A stretch of DNA of 64,000 nt from Methyloversatilis sp. (GTDB taxonomy: Bacteria; Pseudomonadota; Gammaproteobacteria; Burkholderiales; Rhodocyclaceae): positions 62,001 to 126,000 of the forward strand of contig NZ_JAUYNV010000050.1 in the NCBI RefSeq assembly GCF_030698125.1. Direction: 5' to 3'. A program made the translations under genes and the position numbers. This document shows positions 40,975-49,791 of the stretch, one piece after another. The notes beneath the pieces are model-generated. The model searched no databases. It saw only the letters and a program-made list of their open reading frames with translations, and was not told the DNA's origin. The first letter of the stretch is position 1, and each line of letters begins with the position of its first letter.

Positions 40975-42150
40975 ATGGACATTCACGAATACCAAGCGAA
41001 AGAGTTGCTGGCCGGTTTCGGAGTTCCGGTGCCGCGCGGCAGCGTGGCCTACAGCCCGGATCAGGCTGTGTACACGGCGACGGAACTGGGCGGCTGGCAC
41101 TGGGCGGTGAAGGCGCAGGTGCACTCCGGGGCGCGCGGCAAGGCAGGTGGCGTCAAGCTGTGCAAGACCTATCACGAGGTCGATGCGGCGGCGCGCGAAC
41201 TGCTCGGCAAGCGTCTGGTGACGGTGCAGACCGGCCCTGAAGGCAAGCCGGTGCAGCGTGTTTACGTCGAAGTCGCCGAGCCGTTCGAACGCGAATTGTA
41301 TCTGGGCATCGTGCTCGACCGGAAGGCCGAGCGGGTGCGCGTGATCGCCTCGTCCGAAGGCGGCATGGACATCGAGGAACTGGCCAGCACGGCGCCGGAA
41401 AAGATCATGCAGGTCGTGGTCGAGCCGGCGGTCGGCCTGCAGGCCTTCCAGGCCCGGCAGATCGCCTTCGGCCTGAAGCTCAACATCAAGCAGGTATCGC
41501 GTGCCGTCACCGCCATCATGGGTGCCTATCGCGCCTTCCGCGATCTCGACGCGACGATGGTCGAAATCAACCCGCTGGTGGTGACCAAGGACGACCGCGT
41601 GCTGGCACTCGATGCCAAGATGTCGTTCGACGACAACGCGATGTTCCGCCAGCGTGCCGTGGCCGACATGCGCGACCCGTCGCAGGAAGATCCGCGCGAA
41701 GTGCAGGCGGCCGAGCACAACCTGAACTACGTGGGTCTGGAGGGCGACATCGGCTGCATCATCAATGGTGCCGGTCTGGCCATGGCCACGATGGACACCA
41801 TCAAGTACGCCGGCGGCGCACCGGCCAACTTCCTCGACGTCGGCGGCGGCGCCTCGCCCGAGCGCGTGGCCAATTCCTTCCGTCTCGTGCTGTCGGACAA
41901 GAACGTCAAGGCCATCCTGGTCAACATCTTCGCCGGTATCAACCGCTGCGACTGGGTCGCCCAGGGCGTCGTTCAGGCGTGCAACGACATCGATATCACG
42001 GTGCCGCTGATCGTGCGTCTGGCCGGAACGAACGAGGAAGAGGGGCAGCGCATCATCCGCGAAAGCGGGCTGCCCATCATCAGCGCCAGTTCGCTCACCG
42101 AGGCGGCGAAGAAGGCGGTCGAAGCCGCCCGTTCGCACGCAGCCAGCTGA
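40975..42150 (+). CDS. mtkA: Malate-CoA ligase (malate thiokinase), beta subunit
   Basis: A 391-residue ATP-grasp subunit resembling succinyl-CoA synthetase beta. It starts [22 protein letters not shown] and contains [27 protein letters not shown], and the [23 protein letters not shown] and [18 protein letters not shown] blocks. The placement between glyA and ppc, with MtkB following, identifies malate rather than succinate activation. It makes malyl-CoA for MclA. Confidence 0.92.
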   Translation: MDIHEYQAKELLAGFGVPVPRGSVAYSPDQAVYTATELGGWHWAVKAQVHSGARGKAGGVKLCKTYHEVDAAARELLGKRLVTVQTGPEGKPVQRVYVEVAEPFERELYLGIVLDRKAERVRVIASSEGGMDIEELASTAPEKIMQVVVEPAVGLQAFQARQIAFGLKLNIKQVSRAVTAIMGAYRAFRDLDATMVEINPLVVTKDDRVLALDAKMSFDDNAMFRQRAVADMRDPSQEDPREVQAAEHNLNYVGLEGDIGCIINGAGLAMATMDTIKYAGGAPANFLDVGGGASPERVANSFRLVLSDKNVKAILVNIFAGINRCDWVAQGVVQACNDIDITVPLIVRLAGTNEEEGQRIIRESGLPIISASSLTEAAKKAVEAARSHAAS

Positions 42151-42159
42151 GAAAAAAAA

Positions 42160-42235
42160 GGACCCCCACGCTCACTTCGTTCGCTGCCCCCCGAGGGGGC
42201 TGCGCTCGCCCTTGGGGCGGCCCGGCGGGCGGCGC
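42160..42235. repeat. REP-like palindromic element between mtkA and mtkB
   Basis: A GC-rich palindromic stretch, GACCCCCACGCTCACTTCGT, then CGCTGCCCCCCGAGGGGGCT, then GCGCTCGCCCTTGGGGCGGC, follows the mtkA stop directly. It resembles dispersed intergenic repeats of betaproteobacteria. It could fold into several stems. A run of eight A bases just before it gives no terminator on the plus strand. Confidence 0.65.
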
Positions 42236-42269
42236 GTAGCGGATAACCGATGCACAAGAGGATTTAGAC

Positions 42270-43157
42270 ATGAGCATTCTGATCAACGAAAAAACCAAGA
42301 TCATCGTCCAGGGTTTCACCGGCGACAAAGGCAGTTTCCACGCCAAGGAAATGATCGAGTACGGCACCAATGTGGTCGGCGGCGTCACGCCGGGCAAGGG
42401 TGGTACGACGCATCTGGGCAAGCCGGTGTTCAACACGGTGGCCGAAGCGGTCGAGGCGACCGGTGCCGAAGCCAGCATCACCTTCGTGGCACCGGCGTTC
42501 TGCGCCGACGCCATCATGGAAGCGGCCGATGCCGGCCTTCAGCTGGTGTGTTCGATCACCGACGGCATCCCGGCGCAGGACATGATGCGCGTCAAGCGCT
42601 ACCTGATGCGCTATCCGAAAGAGCGCCGCACCCTGTTGGTCGGCCCGAATTGCGCCGGCATCATCAGCCCGGGCAAGGCCATGCTGGGCATCATGCCGGG
42701 CCACATCTACAAGCAGGGCACGGTGGGCATCGTGTCGCGCTCGGGCACGCTGGGTTACGAAGCGGCCGCGCAGATGAAGGCGCTGGGCATCGGCGTGTCG
42801 ACCTCGGTCGGCATCGGCGGCGACCCGATCAACGGCTCGTCCTTCCTCGATCACCTGATGAAGTTCCAGGAAGATCCGGAAACGACGGCGGTCGTGATGA
42901 TCGGCGAAATCGGCGGCCCGCAGGAAGCGGAAGCGTCGGCCTGGGTCAAGGAAAACATGACCAAGCCGGTGGTCGGTTACGTCGCCGGCCTGACGGCACC
43001 GAAGGGCCGCCGCATGGGCCACGCTGGCGCCATCATTTCGGCAGCCGGTGATTCAGCCGCGGAAAAGTCGGAAATCATGCGCTCCTACGGTCTGTCGGTC
43101 GCCCCGAGTGCGGGCGAACTGGGCACCACCGTGGCTGCCATGATGGCCAAGCTCTGA
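42270..43157 (+). CDS. mtkB: Malate-CoA ligase, alpha subunit
   Basis: A 295-residue succinyl-CoA synthetase alpha-like protein. The CoA-binding GFTGDKGSFHAKEMIEYGTNVVGGVTPGKGG opens it, and the phosphohistidine region follows GHAGAIISAAGDSAAEKSEIM. The active site is made with MtkA. It is 119 bases after mtkA; the gap is a repeat element, so expression of the two subunits may differ. Confidence 0.92.
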   Translation: MSILINEKTKIIVQGFTGDKGSFHAKEMIEYGTNVVGGVTPGKGGTTHLGKPVFNTVAEAVEATGAEASITFVAPAFCADAIMEAADAGLQLVCSITDGIPAQDMMRVKRYLMRYPKERRTLLVGPNCAGIISPGKAMLGIMPGHIYKQGTVGIVSRSGTLGYEAAAQMKALGIGVSTSVGIGGDPINGSSFLDHLMKFQEDPETTAVVMIGEIGGPQEAEASAWVKENMTKPVVGYVAGLTAPKGRRMGHAGAIISAAGDSAAEKSEIMRSYGLSVAPSAGELGTTVAAMMAKL

Positions 43158-43259
43158 TCGAACGACGTCTGATCCCGGCGCCATCCGCTGCGCTGCACTG
43201 TCCGTCGGGCCGCTCCGGTCCGGCGGGCGGCGCCCAACCTCGACCAGCGAAAGTCCATC

Positions 43260-46016
43260 GTGGTGAGTGATCCTGTTTCCATCCCGGCGTCGCCCGACGC
43301 ACCGGGACACGATTTTTCCGAGAAGGCCGTCGACCTGCTGTTCGCGCAGTTGCGCGAGGTGGTCCGGCGCCATCATCCCGAACTGCTGAACGTACTGTCC
43401 GGCGGCACCTCGGGCGCCGGGCTGTCGCCGCAGATGCTCGGTCGCGCCATCCAGGCGCAGGGCATCCTGTTCCAGCTGCTGTCGATCGCCGAACAGAATG
43501 GCGGCATGCGCAAGCGTCGTGAAGTGGAGCGGCTGCAGGGGCGGGAATGTCTGCCCGGCACCTTCGCCCACGTGTTTGCGGCTGCCCGCAAGGCGGGCCT
43601 GAGTGCCGACGCGGTCCGCGCCGCCTTTGCCGGCCTGAAGGTGCGGCCGGTGCTGACCGCCCACCCGACCGAAGCCAAGCGCGTGACCGTGCTGGAACGG
43701 CACCGCCGCATCTACCGCCTGCTGATCGAGCTCGAATCGCCGCGCTGGACGCCGCGCGAGCGCACCGGGCTCGAAAGCACGCTGCGCAATGAAATCGAGC
43801 TGTTGTGGCTGACTGGCGAGTTGCGGCTCGAAAAACCCAATGTGTCGCAGGAAATTGCCTGGGGCCTGCACTTCTTCAATGAAACCTTGTTCGACGTCGC
43901 CCCCGATGTGCTGGCACGCGCCGACGAGGCGATGGCCGAGCACTTCGGCGCCGACGAAGCCGGGCTGCCCGGTTTCCTGGAATTCGGTTCGTGGATCGGC
44001 GGTGATCGCGACGGCAACCCCTTCGTCACCAACGCCATCACGCGCGGTGCGCTGACCGAATGCCGGCTGGCGGCGCTGCGTCGTCACCGGCAGAGCGTGT
44101 TCGATCTGGTGCGCAGCCTGTCGGTAACCGAGGCGGCGCTTGCGCTGCCGGACGACTTCCGCGACGCGCTGACGCTGGCGCTGGAAGAGCGCAGCGACGG
44201 CAATGCGATCGCCGCGCGCAATCCGGGCGAGCCGTTCCGCCAGTTCCTGGTGTGCATGCTGGCCCGGCTCGACGACAGCATCGCCGACGCGTTGCGTGAG
44301 CCGAACGACACCGGCACGCGCCACGGTTATGAATCGGCCGAACGTCTGATCGCCGATCTGCGCACGCTGGAAACCGGCCTGGCAGACTGCGGTCTGGCCG
44401 AGCTGGCCGGCAGCGAAGTGCGTCCGGTGCGCCGCGAGGTCGAGGTGTTCCGCTTCAGCACCGTGCGGCTGGACCTGCGCGAAAACTCCACCCGCGTCAC
44501 GCAGACGCTGGAAGCGCTGTGGCGCGCCAGCCGCGGCGAGCCGGCCGATGCAACGGTGCCGGAGCAGACCGGCCCTGAATGGCGCGACTGGCTGCTTGCC
44601 GAACTGGCACAGCCGCGCAGCGGACCGCGCGACGTCGACGAACTGCCGGCGGTGGCCAGCGAAACGCTGGGCCTGTTCCGGCTGATCGCCGAACTGCGGC
44701 CGCGCCTGGGTCGCGACGCCTTCGGCAGCTTCATATTGAGCATGACGCGCAACGTGTCGGACGTGCTCGGCGTCTATCTGCTGGCCAAGGAGGCCGGCTT
44801 GTACGCCGACCCGGGCGGTGTCGAACGCTGTGCGCTGCCCATCATGCCGCTGTTCGAAACCATCGAAGACCTGCGCCGCGCGCCGGCCATCATGCGCGAG
44901 CTGCTCGCCATGCCGCTGATCAAGCGCTCGGTGCGCGCGCTCGGCGGCGTGCAGGAAGTGATGATCGGCTACTCGGATTCGAACAAGGACGGCGGCTTCC
45001 TGTCGTCGAACTGGGAACTGTACAAGGCGCAGATGAAGATGACTTCGGTCGGCACGGAAGCCGGCGTGAAGATCGCCTTCTTCCACGGCCGCGGCGGTTC
45101 GGTCAGCCGCGGCGGCGTGCCGGCCGGGCGCGCCATTGCGGCGCAGCCGGCAGGCTCGATCCAGGGGATTTTCCGCCTGACCGAGCAGGGCGAAGTCATC
45201 TCGTCAAAGTATGCAAACAAGGGCACGGCGGCGTTCAACCTCGAACTGCTGGCGGCCAGCGTGTTCGACCATGCGCTGAAGTCCGGCCGCAGCGACGGCA
45301 TCACGATGGTGGCCGAATTCGACGACGCGCTCGAAGCGCTATCGGGCGCCGCGCACGCCGCCTACGCGAACCTGATCGGTCATCCCGGTCTCGTGAGCTA
45401 CTTCCAGGAAGCCAGCCCGCTCGACGAAATTTCGCTGCTCAACATCGGCTCGCGCCCGGCGCGTCGCTTCGGCGCGCGCTCGCTGTCCGAGCTGCGGGCG
45501 ATCCCGTGGGTGTTCGCGTGGGCGCAGAACCGCCACCTGATCACCGGCTGGTTCGGCGTCGGCTCCAGTCTGGATAACTTCACCCGCGTGCGCGGGGCCA
45601 CCGGCGAGGCGCTGCTGGCGCGCATGTTCAACGAGTCGCCGCTGTTCCGGCTGATCGTCGACGAGGTCGAAAAGACGCTCGCCGTGGTCGATCTCGAACT
45701 GGCGCGCGAATACAGCCTGCTGGTGGCCGACGCCGGCGTGCGCGAAGAAGTGTTCGGCATGATCGTGCGCGAGCACGAAATCACCTGCAGCCAGATCCTT
45801 CGGCTGTCCGGTTCGCGCACGCTGGCCGAGCGTTTCCCGGACTACCGCCAGAAGCTGGCGCACCGCCTGCCGGTGGTCAATCAGGTCAGCCGGCAGCAGA
45901 TCGGCCTGCTGCGCGCCTACCGCCAGACCGACGACGCGGCGCGCAAGGAGGAATTCCGCAAGGCGCTGCTGCTGTCGATCAACTGCGTGGCCGCCGGTTT
46001 CGGCGCCACCGGCTGA
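43260..46016 (+). CDS. ppc: Phosphoenolpyruvate carboxylase
   Basis: A 918-residue PEPC. The catalytic His motif VLTAHPTEAKR, the GGDRDGNP block and GYSDSNKDGGFLSSNWELYKAQ are intact. The glycine-rich loop reads FHGRGGSVSRGGVPAG, whereas many bacterial PEPCs have FHGRGGxxGRGG(A/G)P, so one loop glycine is a serine here. It starts at GTG (43260; the next codon is also GTG). It carboxylates PEP to oxaloacetate for the cycle. Position between mtkB and mclA matches Methylobacterium. Confidence 0.95.
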   Translation: MVSDPVSIPASPDAPGHDFSEKAVDLLFAQLREVVRRHHPELLNVLSGGTSGAGLSPQMLGRAIQAQGILFQLLSIAEQNGGMRKRREVERLQGRECLPGTFAHVFAAARKAGLSADAVRAAFAGLKVRPVLTAHPTEAKRVTVLERHRRIYRLLIELESPRWTPRERTGLESTLRNEIELLWLTGELRLEKPNVSQEIAWGLHFFNETLFDVAPDVLARADEAMAEHFGADEAGLPGFLEFGSWIGGDRDGNPFVTNAITRGALTECRLAALRRHRQSVFDLVRSLSVTEAALALPDDFRDALTLALEERSDGNAIAARNPGEPFRQFLVCMLARLDDSIADALREPNDTGTRHGYESAERLIADLRTLETGLADCGLAELAGSEVRPVRREVEVFRFSTVRLDLRENSTRVTQTLEALWRASRGEPADATVPEQTGPEWRDWLLAELAQPRSGPRDVDELPAVASETLGLFRLIAELRPRLGRDAFGSFILSMTRNVSDVLGVYLLAKEAGLYADPGGVERCALPIMPLFETIEDLRRAPAIMRELLAMPLIKRSVRALGGVQEVMIGYSDSNKDGGFLSSNWELYKAQMKMTSVGTEAGVKIAFFHGRGGSVSRGGVPAGRAIAAQPAGSIQGIFRLTEQGEVISSKYANKGTAAFNLELLAASVFDHALKSGRSDGITMVAEFDDALEALSGAAHAAYANLIGHPGLVSYFQEASPLDEISLLNIGSRPARRFGARSLSELRAIPWVFAWAQNRHLITGWFGVGSSLDNFTRVRGATGEALLARMFNESPLFRLIVDEVEKTLAVVDLELAREYSLLVADAGVREEVFGMIVREHEITCSQILRLSGSRTLAERFPDYRQKLAHRLPVVNQVSRQQIGLLRAYRQTDDAARKEEFRKALLLSINCVAAGFGATG

Positions 46017-46086
46017 CCGGGGGCGCCCTGTTCATCGTTTCTGAACCATTCATTCAACATTCGCAACATCACCGGAGGAGACATCC

Positions 46087-47064
46087 ATGAGCTTCACAAT
46101 CATCGAACAAGCCACACCGCGCCTGCACCGTTCGGAACTTGCCGTCCCGGGTTCCAACCCGGGCATGTTCGAAAAGGCCGCCAAGTCGGCCGCCGACATC
46201 ATCTTTCTCGACTGCGAAGACGCGGTCGCACCGGATGACAAGGAACAGGCACGCAAGAACATCATCCAGGGCCTGAACGAGGTCGACTGGGGCACCAAGA
46301 CGATGATGGTGCGCATCAACGGTCTCGACACCCACTACATGTACCGCGACGTGGTCGACATCGTCGAAGCCTGCCCGCGCCTGGACATGATCCTGATCCC
46401 GAAGGCCGGTGTCGCGGCCGACGTGTACGCCGTCGACATGATGGTCACGCAGATCGAAGCGGCCAAGAAGCGCACCAAGCGCATCGGCTTCGAAGTGCTG
46501 ATCGAGACCGCGCTCGGCATGGCGAATGTGGAAGCGATCGCCCAGTCGTCGAAGCGCCTCGAAGCGATGAGCTTCGGTGTGGCCGACTACGCCGCCTCGA
46601 CGCGCGCCCGCACGACCGTGATCGGCGGCGTGAACAAGGACAGCGTCGTGCTGAGCGACAAGGACGAAGCCGGCAACCGCCAGGCCTTCTGGACCGACCC
46701 GTGGCACGCCGCGCAGACGCGCATGATGGTGGCCTGCCGCGCCTACGGTCTGCGCCCGATCGACGGCCCGTTTGGTGACTTCAACGATCCGGACGGCTAT
46801 ATTTCCGCGGCGAATCGCGCCGCAGTGCTGGGCTACGAAGGCAAGTGGGCCATTCACCCGTCGCAGATCGAACTGGCGAACACGGTGTACACCCCGTCGG
46901 CCGCCGAAGTGACCAAGGCCCGCCGCATCCTCGAAGCGATGGCGCAGGCGGCGAAGGAAGGTCGCGGTGCGGTGTCGCTTGACGGTCGCCTGATCGACAT
47001 CGCCAGCATCCGCATGGCCGAAGCGCTGATCGCCAAGGCCGACAGCATCGCCGCGGCGACCTGA
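46087..47064 (+). CDS. mclA: L-malyl-CoA/beta-methylmalyl-CoA lyase
   Basis: A 325-residue HpcH/HpaI aldolase. The metal-binding acidic region is IIFLDCEDAVAPDDKEQARKNI, and the segments RINGLDTHYMYRDVVDIVE and IPKAGVAADVYAVDMMV follow. A CGGAGGAGA site precedes the ATG. It splits malyl-CoA to acetyl-CoA and glyoxylate, the final step of the cycle; glyoxylate goes back to SgaA. Confidence 0.95.
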   Translation: MSFTIIEQATPRLHRSELAVPGSNPGMFEKAAKSAADIIFLDCEDAVAPDDKEQARKNIIQGLNEVDWGTKTMMVRINGLDTHYMYRDVVDIVEACPRLDMILIPKAGVAADVYAVDMMVTQIEAAKKRTKRIGFEVLIETALGMANVEAIAQSSKRLEAMSFGVADYAASTRARTTVIGGVNKDSVVLSDKDEAGNRQAFWTDPWHAAQTRMMVACRAYGLRPIDGPFGDFNDPDGYISAANRAAVLGYEGKWAIHPSQIELANTVYTPSAAEVTKARRILEAMAQAAKEGRGAVSLDGRLIDIASIRMAEALIAKADSIAAAT

Positions 47065-47160
47065 TCGCTGCATATATACAGAGGGGGCGCACATCTGCAC
47101 TCGCCGGTCGCGCCCGCATCCGATTCATGACCACATCTCGACTACACGGAAAAAACCGAT

Positions 47161-48834
47161 ATGGCATCCGATATTGAAATTGCACAGCAGGCCAAGATGT
47201 TGCGCATCAGCGAGGTCGTGTCCAGGCTGGGCATCCCGGAAGACGCGATCGAGCCGTACGGCCACTACAAGGCCAAGGTGTCGCTCGAATACCTGAACAC
47301 GCTGAAGGACCGCCCGGACGGCAAGCTCATCCTGGTCACCGCGATCAGCCCGACGCCGGCCGGCGAAGGCAAAACTACGACCACGGTCGGTCTGGGCGAC
47401 GCGCTGAACCGCATCGGCAAGAAAACCATGATCTGCCTGCGCGAGCCTTCGCTCGGGCCGGTGTTCGGCGTGAAGGGCGGGGCGGCCGGCGGTGGCTACG
47501 CCCAGATCGTGCCGATGGAAGACATCAACCTGCACTTCACCGGTGACTTCCACGCCATCGGTGCCGCGCACAACCTGCTGTCGGCGCTGATCGACAACCA
47601 CATCAACCACGGCAACGAGCTGCGCATCGATCCGCGCCTCATCCAGTGGAAGCGTGTGGTCGACATGAACGACCGCGCACTGCGCAAGATCACCATCGGC
47701 CTGGGCGGCACCGCCAACGGCTTCGTGCGCGAAGACGGCTACGACATCGTCGTGGCCTCGGAAGTGATGGCCATCCTGTGTCTGGCCGGTTCGCTGTCCG
47801 ACCTGAAGGAACGCCTCGGCCGCATCATCATCGGCTACACGCTGGGCGACAAGAAGCCGGTGTATGCGAGCGACCTGAAGGCGCAGGGCGCCATGGCCAC
47901 ATTGCTGAAGGACGCGATCAAGCCGAACATCGTGCAGACGCTGGAAAACAACCCGGCCATCATCCACGGCGGCCCGTTCGCCAACATCGCGCACGGCTGC
48001 AACTCGGTCACCGCGACCAAGGCCGGTCTGAAGATGGCCGACTACGTCGTGACCGAAGCCGGCTTCGGCGCGGACCTGGGTGCCGAGAAATTCATCGACA
48101 TCAAGTGCCGCATGGCCGGGCTGAACCCCGCCGCCGTCGTGCTGGTCGCCACCATCCGCGCGCTCAAGTTCCACGGCGGCGTGAAGAAGGAAGAGCTGAA
48201 CCAGGAAAACCTGGCCGCGCTCGAAAAGGGCATCTGCAACATCGAGCGCCACCTGAAGAACATCAAGGAGCACTACGGCCTGCCGTGCGTCGTGTCGGTC
48301 AATCACTTCACCTTCGACACCGACGCCGAAATCGCGCTGCTGAAGAACCGCATCGAAGCGCTCGGCGGCAAGTTCGTCATCGCCCGCCACTGGGCGAGCG
48401 GCGGTGCCGGCGCCGAAGAACTGGCCCGCATGGTCGCCGACATCTGCGACAACGCCCCCGGCCAGCACACCTTCGTGTACGACGCCAACGCGACGCTGCA
48501 GGACAAGATCACCACCATCGCCACCAAGATCTACGGCGCCGGTGCAGTGACCTTCGCCGATGCCGCGCGCAAGCAGCTCGAAAGCTGGAACGCCGACTAC
48601 GGCCACTTCCCGGTGTGCATGGCCAAGACCCAGATGTCGTTCTCGGCCGACGCCAACGCCAAGGGTGCCCCGAGCGGCCACACCCTGAACGTGCGCGAAG
48701 TGCGCCTGGCCAACGGCGCCGGCTTCGTCGTCGCCGTGTGCGGCGACATGATGACCATGCCGGGCCTGCCGAAGGTGCCGAGTGCGGAGAAGATCGACAT
48801 CGACGACAACGGCAAGGTGTCGGGGTTGTTCTGA
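47161..48834 (+). CDS. ftfL: Formate-tetrahydrofolate ligase
   Basis: A 557-residue enzyme; the P-loop is [19 protein letters not shown]. It activates formate with ATP and H4F, giving formyl-H4F, the route from formaldehyde oxidation into the serine cycle via FchA and MtdA. It is the last gene of the rightward arm. In Methylobacterium ftfL is elsewhere, so its presence here makes a more complete cluster. Its last ~120 bases are found again, degraded, at 51679-51750. Confidence 0.96.
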   Translation: MASDIEIAQQAKMLRISEVVSRLGIPEDAIEPYGHYKAKVSLEYLNTLKDRPDGKLILVTAISPTPAGEGKTTTTVGLGDALNRIGKKTMICLREPSLGPVFGVKGGAAGGGYAQIVPMEDINLHFTGDFHAIGAAHNLLSALIDNHINHGNELRIDPRLIQWKRVVDMNDRALRKITIGLGGTANGFVREDGYDIVVASEVMAILCLAGSLSDLKERLGRIIIGYTLGDKKPVYASDLKAQGAMATLLKDAIKPNIVQTLENNPAIIHGGPFANIAHGCNSVTATKAGLKMADYVVTEAGFGADLGAEKFIDIKCRMAGLNPAAVVLVATIRALKFHGGVKKEELNQENLAALEKGICNIERHLKNIKEHYGLPCVVSVNHFTFDTDAEIALLKNRIEALGGKFVIARHWASGGAGAEELARMVADICDNAPGQHTFVYDANATLQDKITTIATKIYGAGAVTFADAARKQLESWNADYGHFPVCMAKTQMSFSADANAKGAPSGHTLNVREVRLANGAGFVVAVCGDMMTMPGLPKVPSAEKIDIDDNGKVSGLF

Positions 48835-48852
48835 TCGTCATGGCGCTGCAAT

Positions 48853-48886
48853 GAAGAAGGCCGCCTTCGGGCGGCATTCTTTGTTT
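48853..48886 (+). terminator. Rho-independent terminator of the mtkA-ftfL arm
   Basis: Stem GCCGCC, loop TTCG, stem GGCGGC, extended by AAGAA/TTCTT outside, then TTTGTTT. It is about 20 bases beyond the ftfL stop. Confidence 0.85.
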
Positions 48887-48991
48887 ACTACGCATCGCGC
48901 GCATCGCAGGTACGCTCAATCGTCGAGCCGATCCGTTGCCCGACGCATTCGGGGTATCCTTCAGCCGACGTTTGGTAGAGGAATTCAGCTT

Positions 48992-49192
48992 ATGGATATT
49001 CAGAACTTGAGCGCCAGCGAACGCATCCTGCTTGCGCAGAAGCTGTGGGACAGCGTCCATGATTCGGCAAACGACATCCCGGTGACGCCCGCACAGCAGG
49101 CGGTGCTCGATCAGCGGCTGGCCGCACTGGCGCTGGACGCGCACCCCGGCGATGACTGGAAGGACGTAAAGCGGCGCATCACGAGCGCCTGA
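48992..49192 (+). CDS. Addiction-module antitoxin (TIGR02574-type), copy 1
   Basis: A 66-residue protein: the N-terminal helix MDIQNLSASERILLAQKLWDSV and the C-terminal DDWKDVKRRIT end are typical of small RelB/ParD-like antitoxins paired with RelE/ParE toxins. The ATG follows GGTAGAGGAATTC. One base separates its stop from the toxin ATG. Its toxin is frameshifted. A second, shorter copy is at 51800. Confidence 0.8.
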   Translation: MDIQNLSASERILLAQKLWDSVHDSANDIPVTPAQQAVLDQRLAALALDAHPGDDWKDVKRRITSA

Positions 49193-49193
49193 C

Positions 49194-49479
49194 ATGAGCT
49201 GCAAGGTGTTCGTCCGCCCCGAAGCGGAACGCGATCTTGCGAGCAGCTACGCCTTCTATCAGGAGTGTCGTCGTGGTCTGGGCGAAGACTTCCTGAGCAG
49301 CGTCGAAGAATCCTTCGAACGCATCTCGAAAAATCCATTTCTCTACCCCGACGTCCATCGGGGCATTCCTGCGCCGGTTTCCCTATGGCGTGTTCTATCT
49401 GGTGATCGACGGCAGGATTTCCGTGCTGGCTGTTCTGCACGCTGCCCGGGACCCGGACGAATGGCAGGCGCGGCGCTGA
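49194..49479 (+). pseudogene. RelE/ParE-type toxin, copy 1, frameshifted by an ~11-base deletion
   Basis: The first 58 residues are a normal ParE/RelE toxin (VRPEAERDLASSYAFYQECRRGL ... SKNPFLYPDVHRGI). Compared with copy 2, about 11 bases are missing after the ATT ending at 49367. The correct downstream frame still reads FPYGVFYLVIDGRISVLAVL and ends HAARDPDEWQARR at a stop at 49477-49479. In the shifted frame the protein would instead run to a stop at 49494-49496 with an unrelated tail. The toxin is therefore probably dead. Confidence 0.8.
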
Positions 49480-49528
49480 TGCTCACGGCGCACTGATCGC
49501 CGGCTCTGGCCAGTTCGAGAACAGGGAG

Positions 49529-49575
49529 CAGACCAGGAATACCTATTTGGCGTTCGAGCGAGTATTCCTGGTCTG
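49529..49575. repeat. Hairpin element A (13-bp perfect inverted repeat)
   Basis: Arms CAGACCAGGAATA (49529-49541) and TATTCCTGGTCTG (49563-49575) enclose a 21-base loop. A diverged second copy is element B at 49719-49765. It is part of a roughly 300-base stretch without a gene. Confidence 0.75.
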
Positions 49576-49676
49576 CCACCTGTTTTCCATTAGTCTGCAT
49601 ATGCGGGATCGCCCGTCGTGTCTCGCGCACTCGTTCAACTCACTGTTCAAGCACATGACATCCACCAACAAGAATC

Positions 49677-49721
49677 GGGACAATCGGGGACAGGGACAAT
49701 CGGAGGGACAATCGGGGACAG
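49677..49721. repeat. GGGACAATCGG short tandem repeat
   Basis: Three units of GGGACAATCGG with slight variants, ending in GGGGACAGACCACG. Strings of this kind are common at the edges of REP-associated transposase and similar repeat islands, from general knowledge; no transposase is present here. Confidence 0.65.
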
Positions 49722-49765
49722 ACCACGAAAAAATATTCTGCCTTCAAGCGAGTATTCGTCTTCTG
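49719..49765. repeat. Hairpin element B (diverged copy of element A)
   Basis: CAGACCACG ... TTCAAGCGAGTATTCGTCTTCTG has the same outline as element A (TTCGAGCGAGTATTCCTGGTCTG), but with several differences. A and B are direct repeats 190 bases apart. Confidence 0.6.
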
Positions 49766-49791
49766 TCAGCGATTTTTCATTTCCCGGTCTT

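Noticed and set aside
40975-43157. Reading mtkA/mtkB as succinyl-CoA synthetase sucC/sucD
   Set aside because: The sequence family is shared, but the context between glyA and ppc-mclA is that of malate thiokinase; a phylogeny would settle it.
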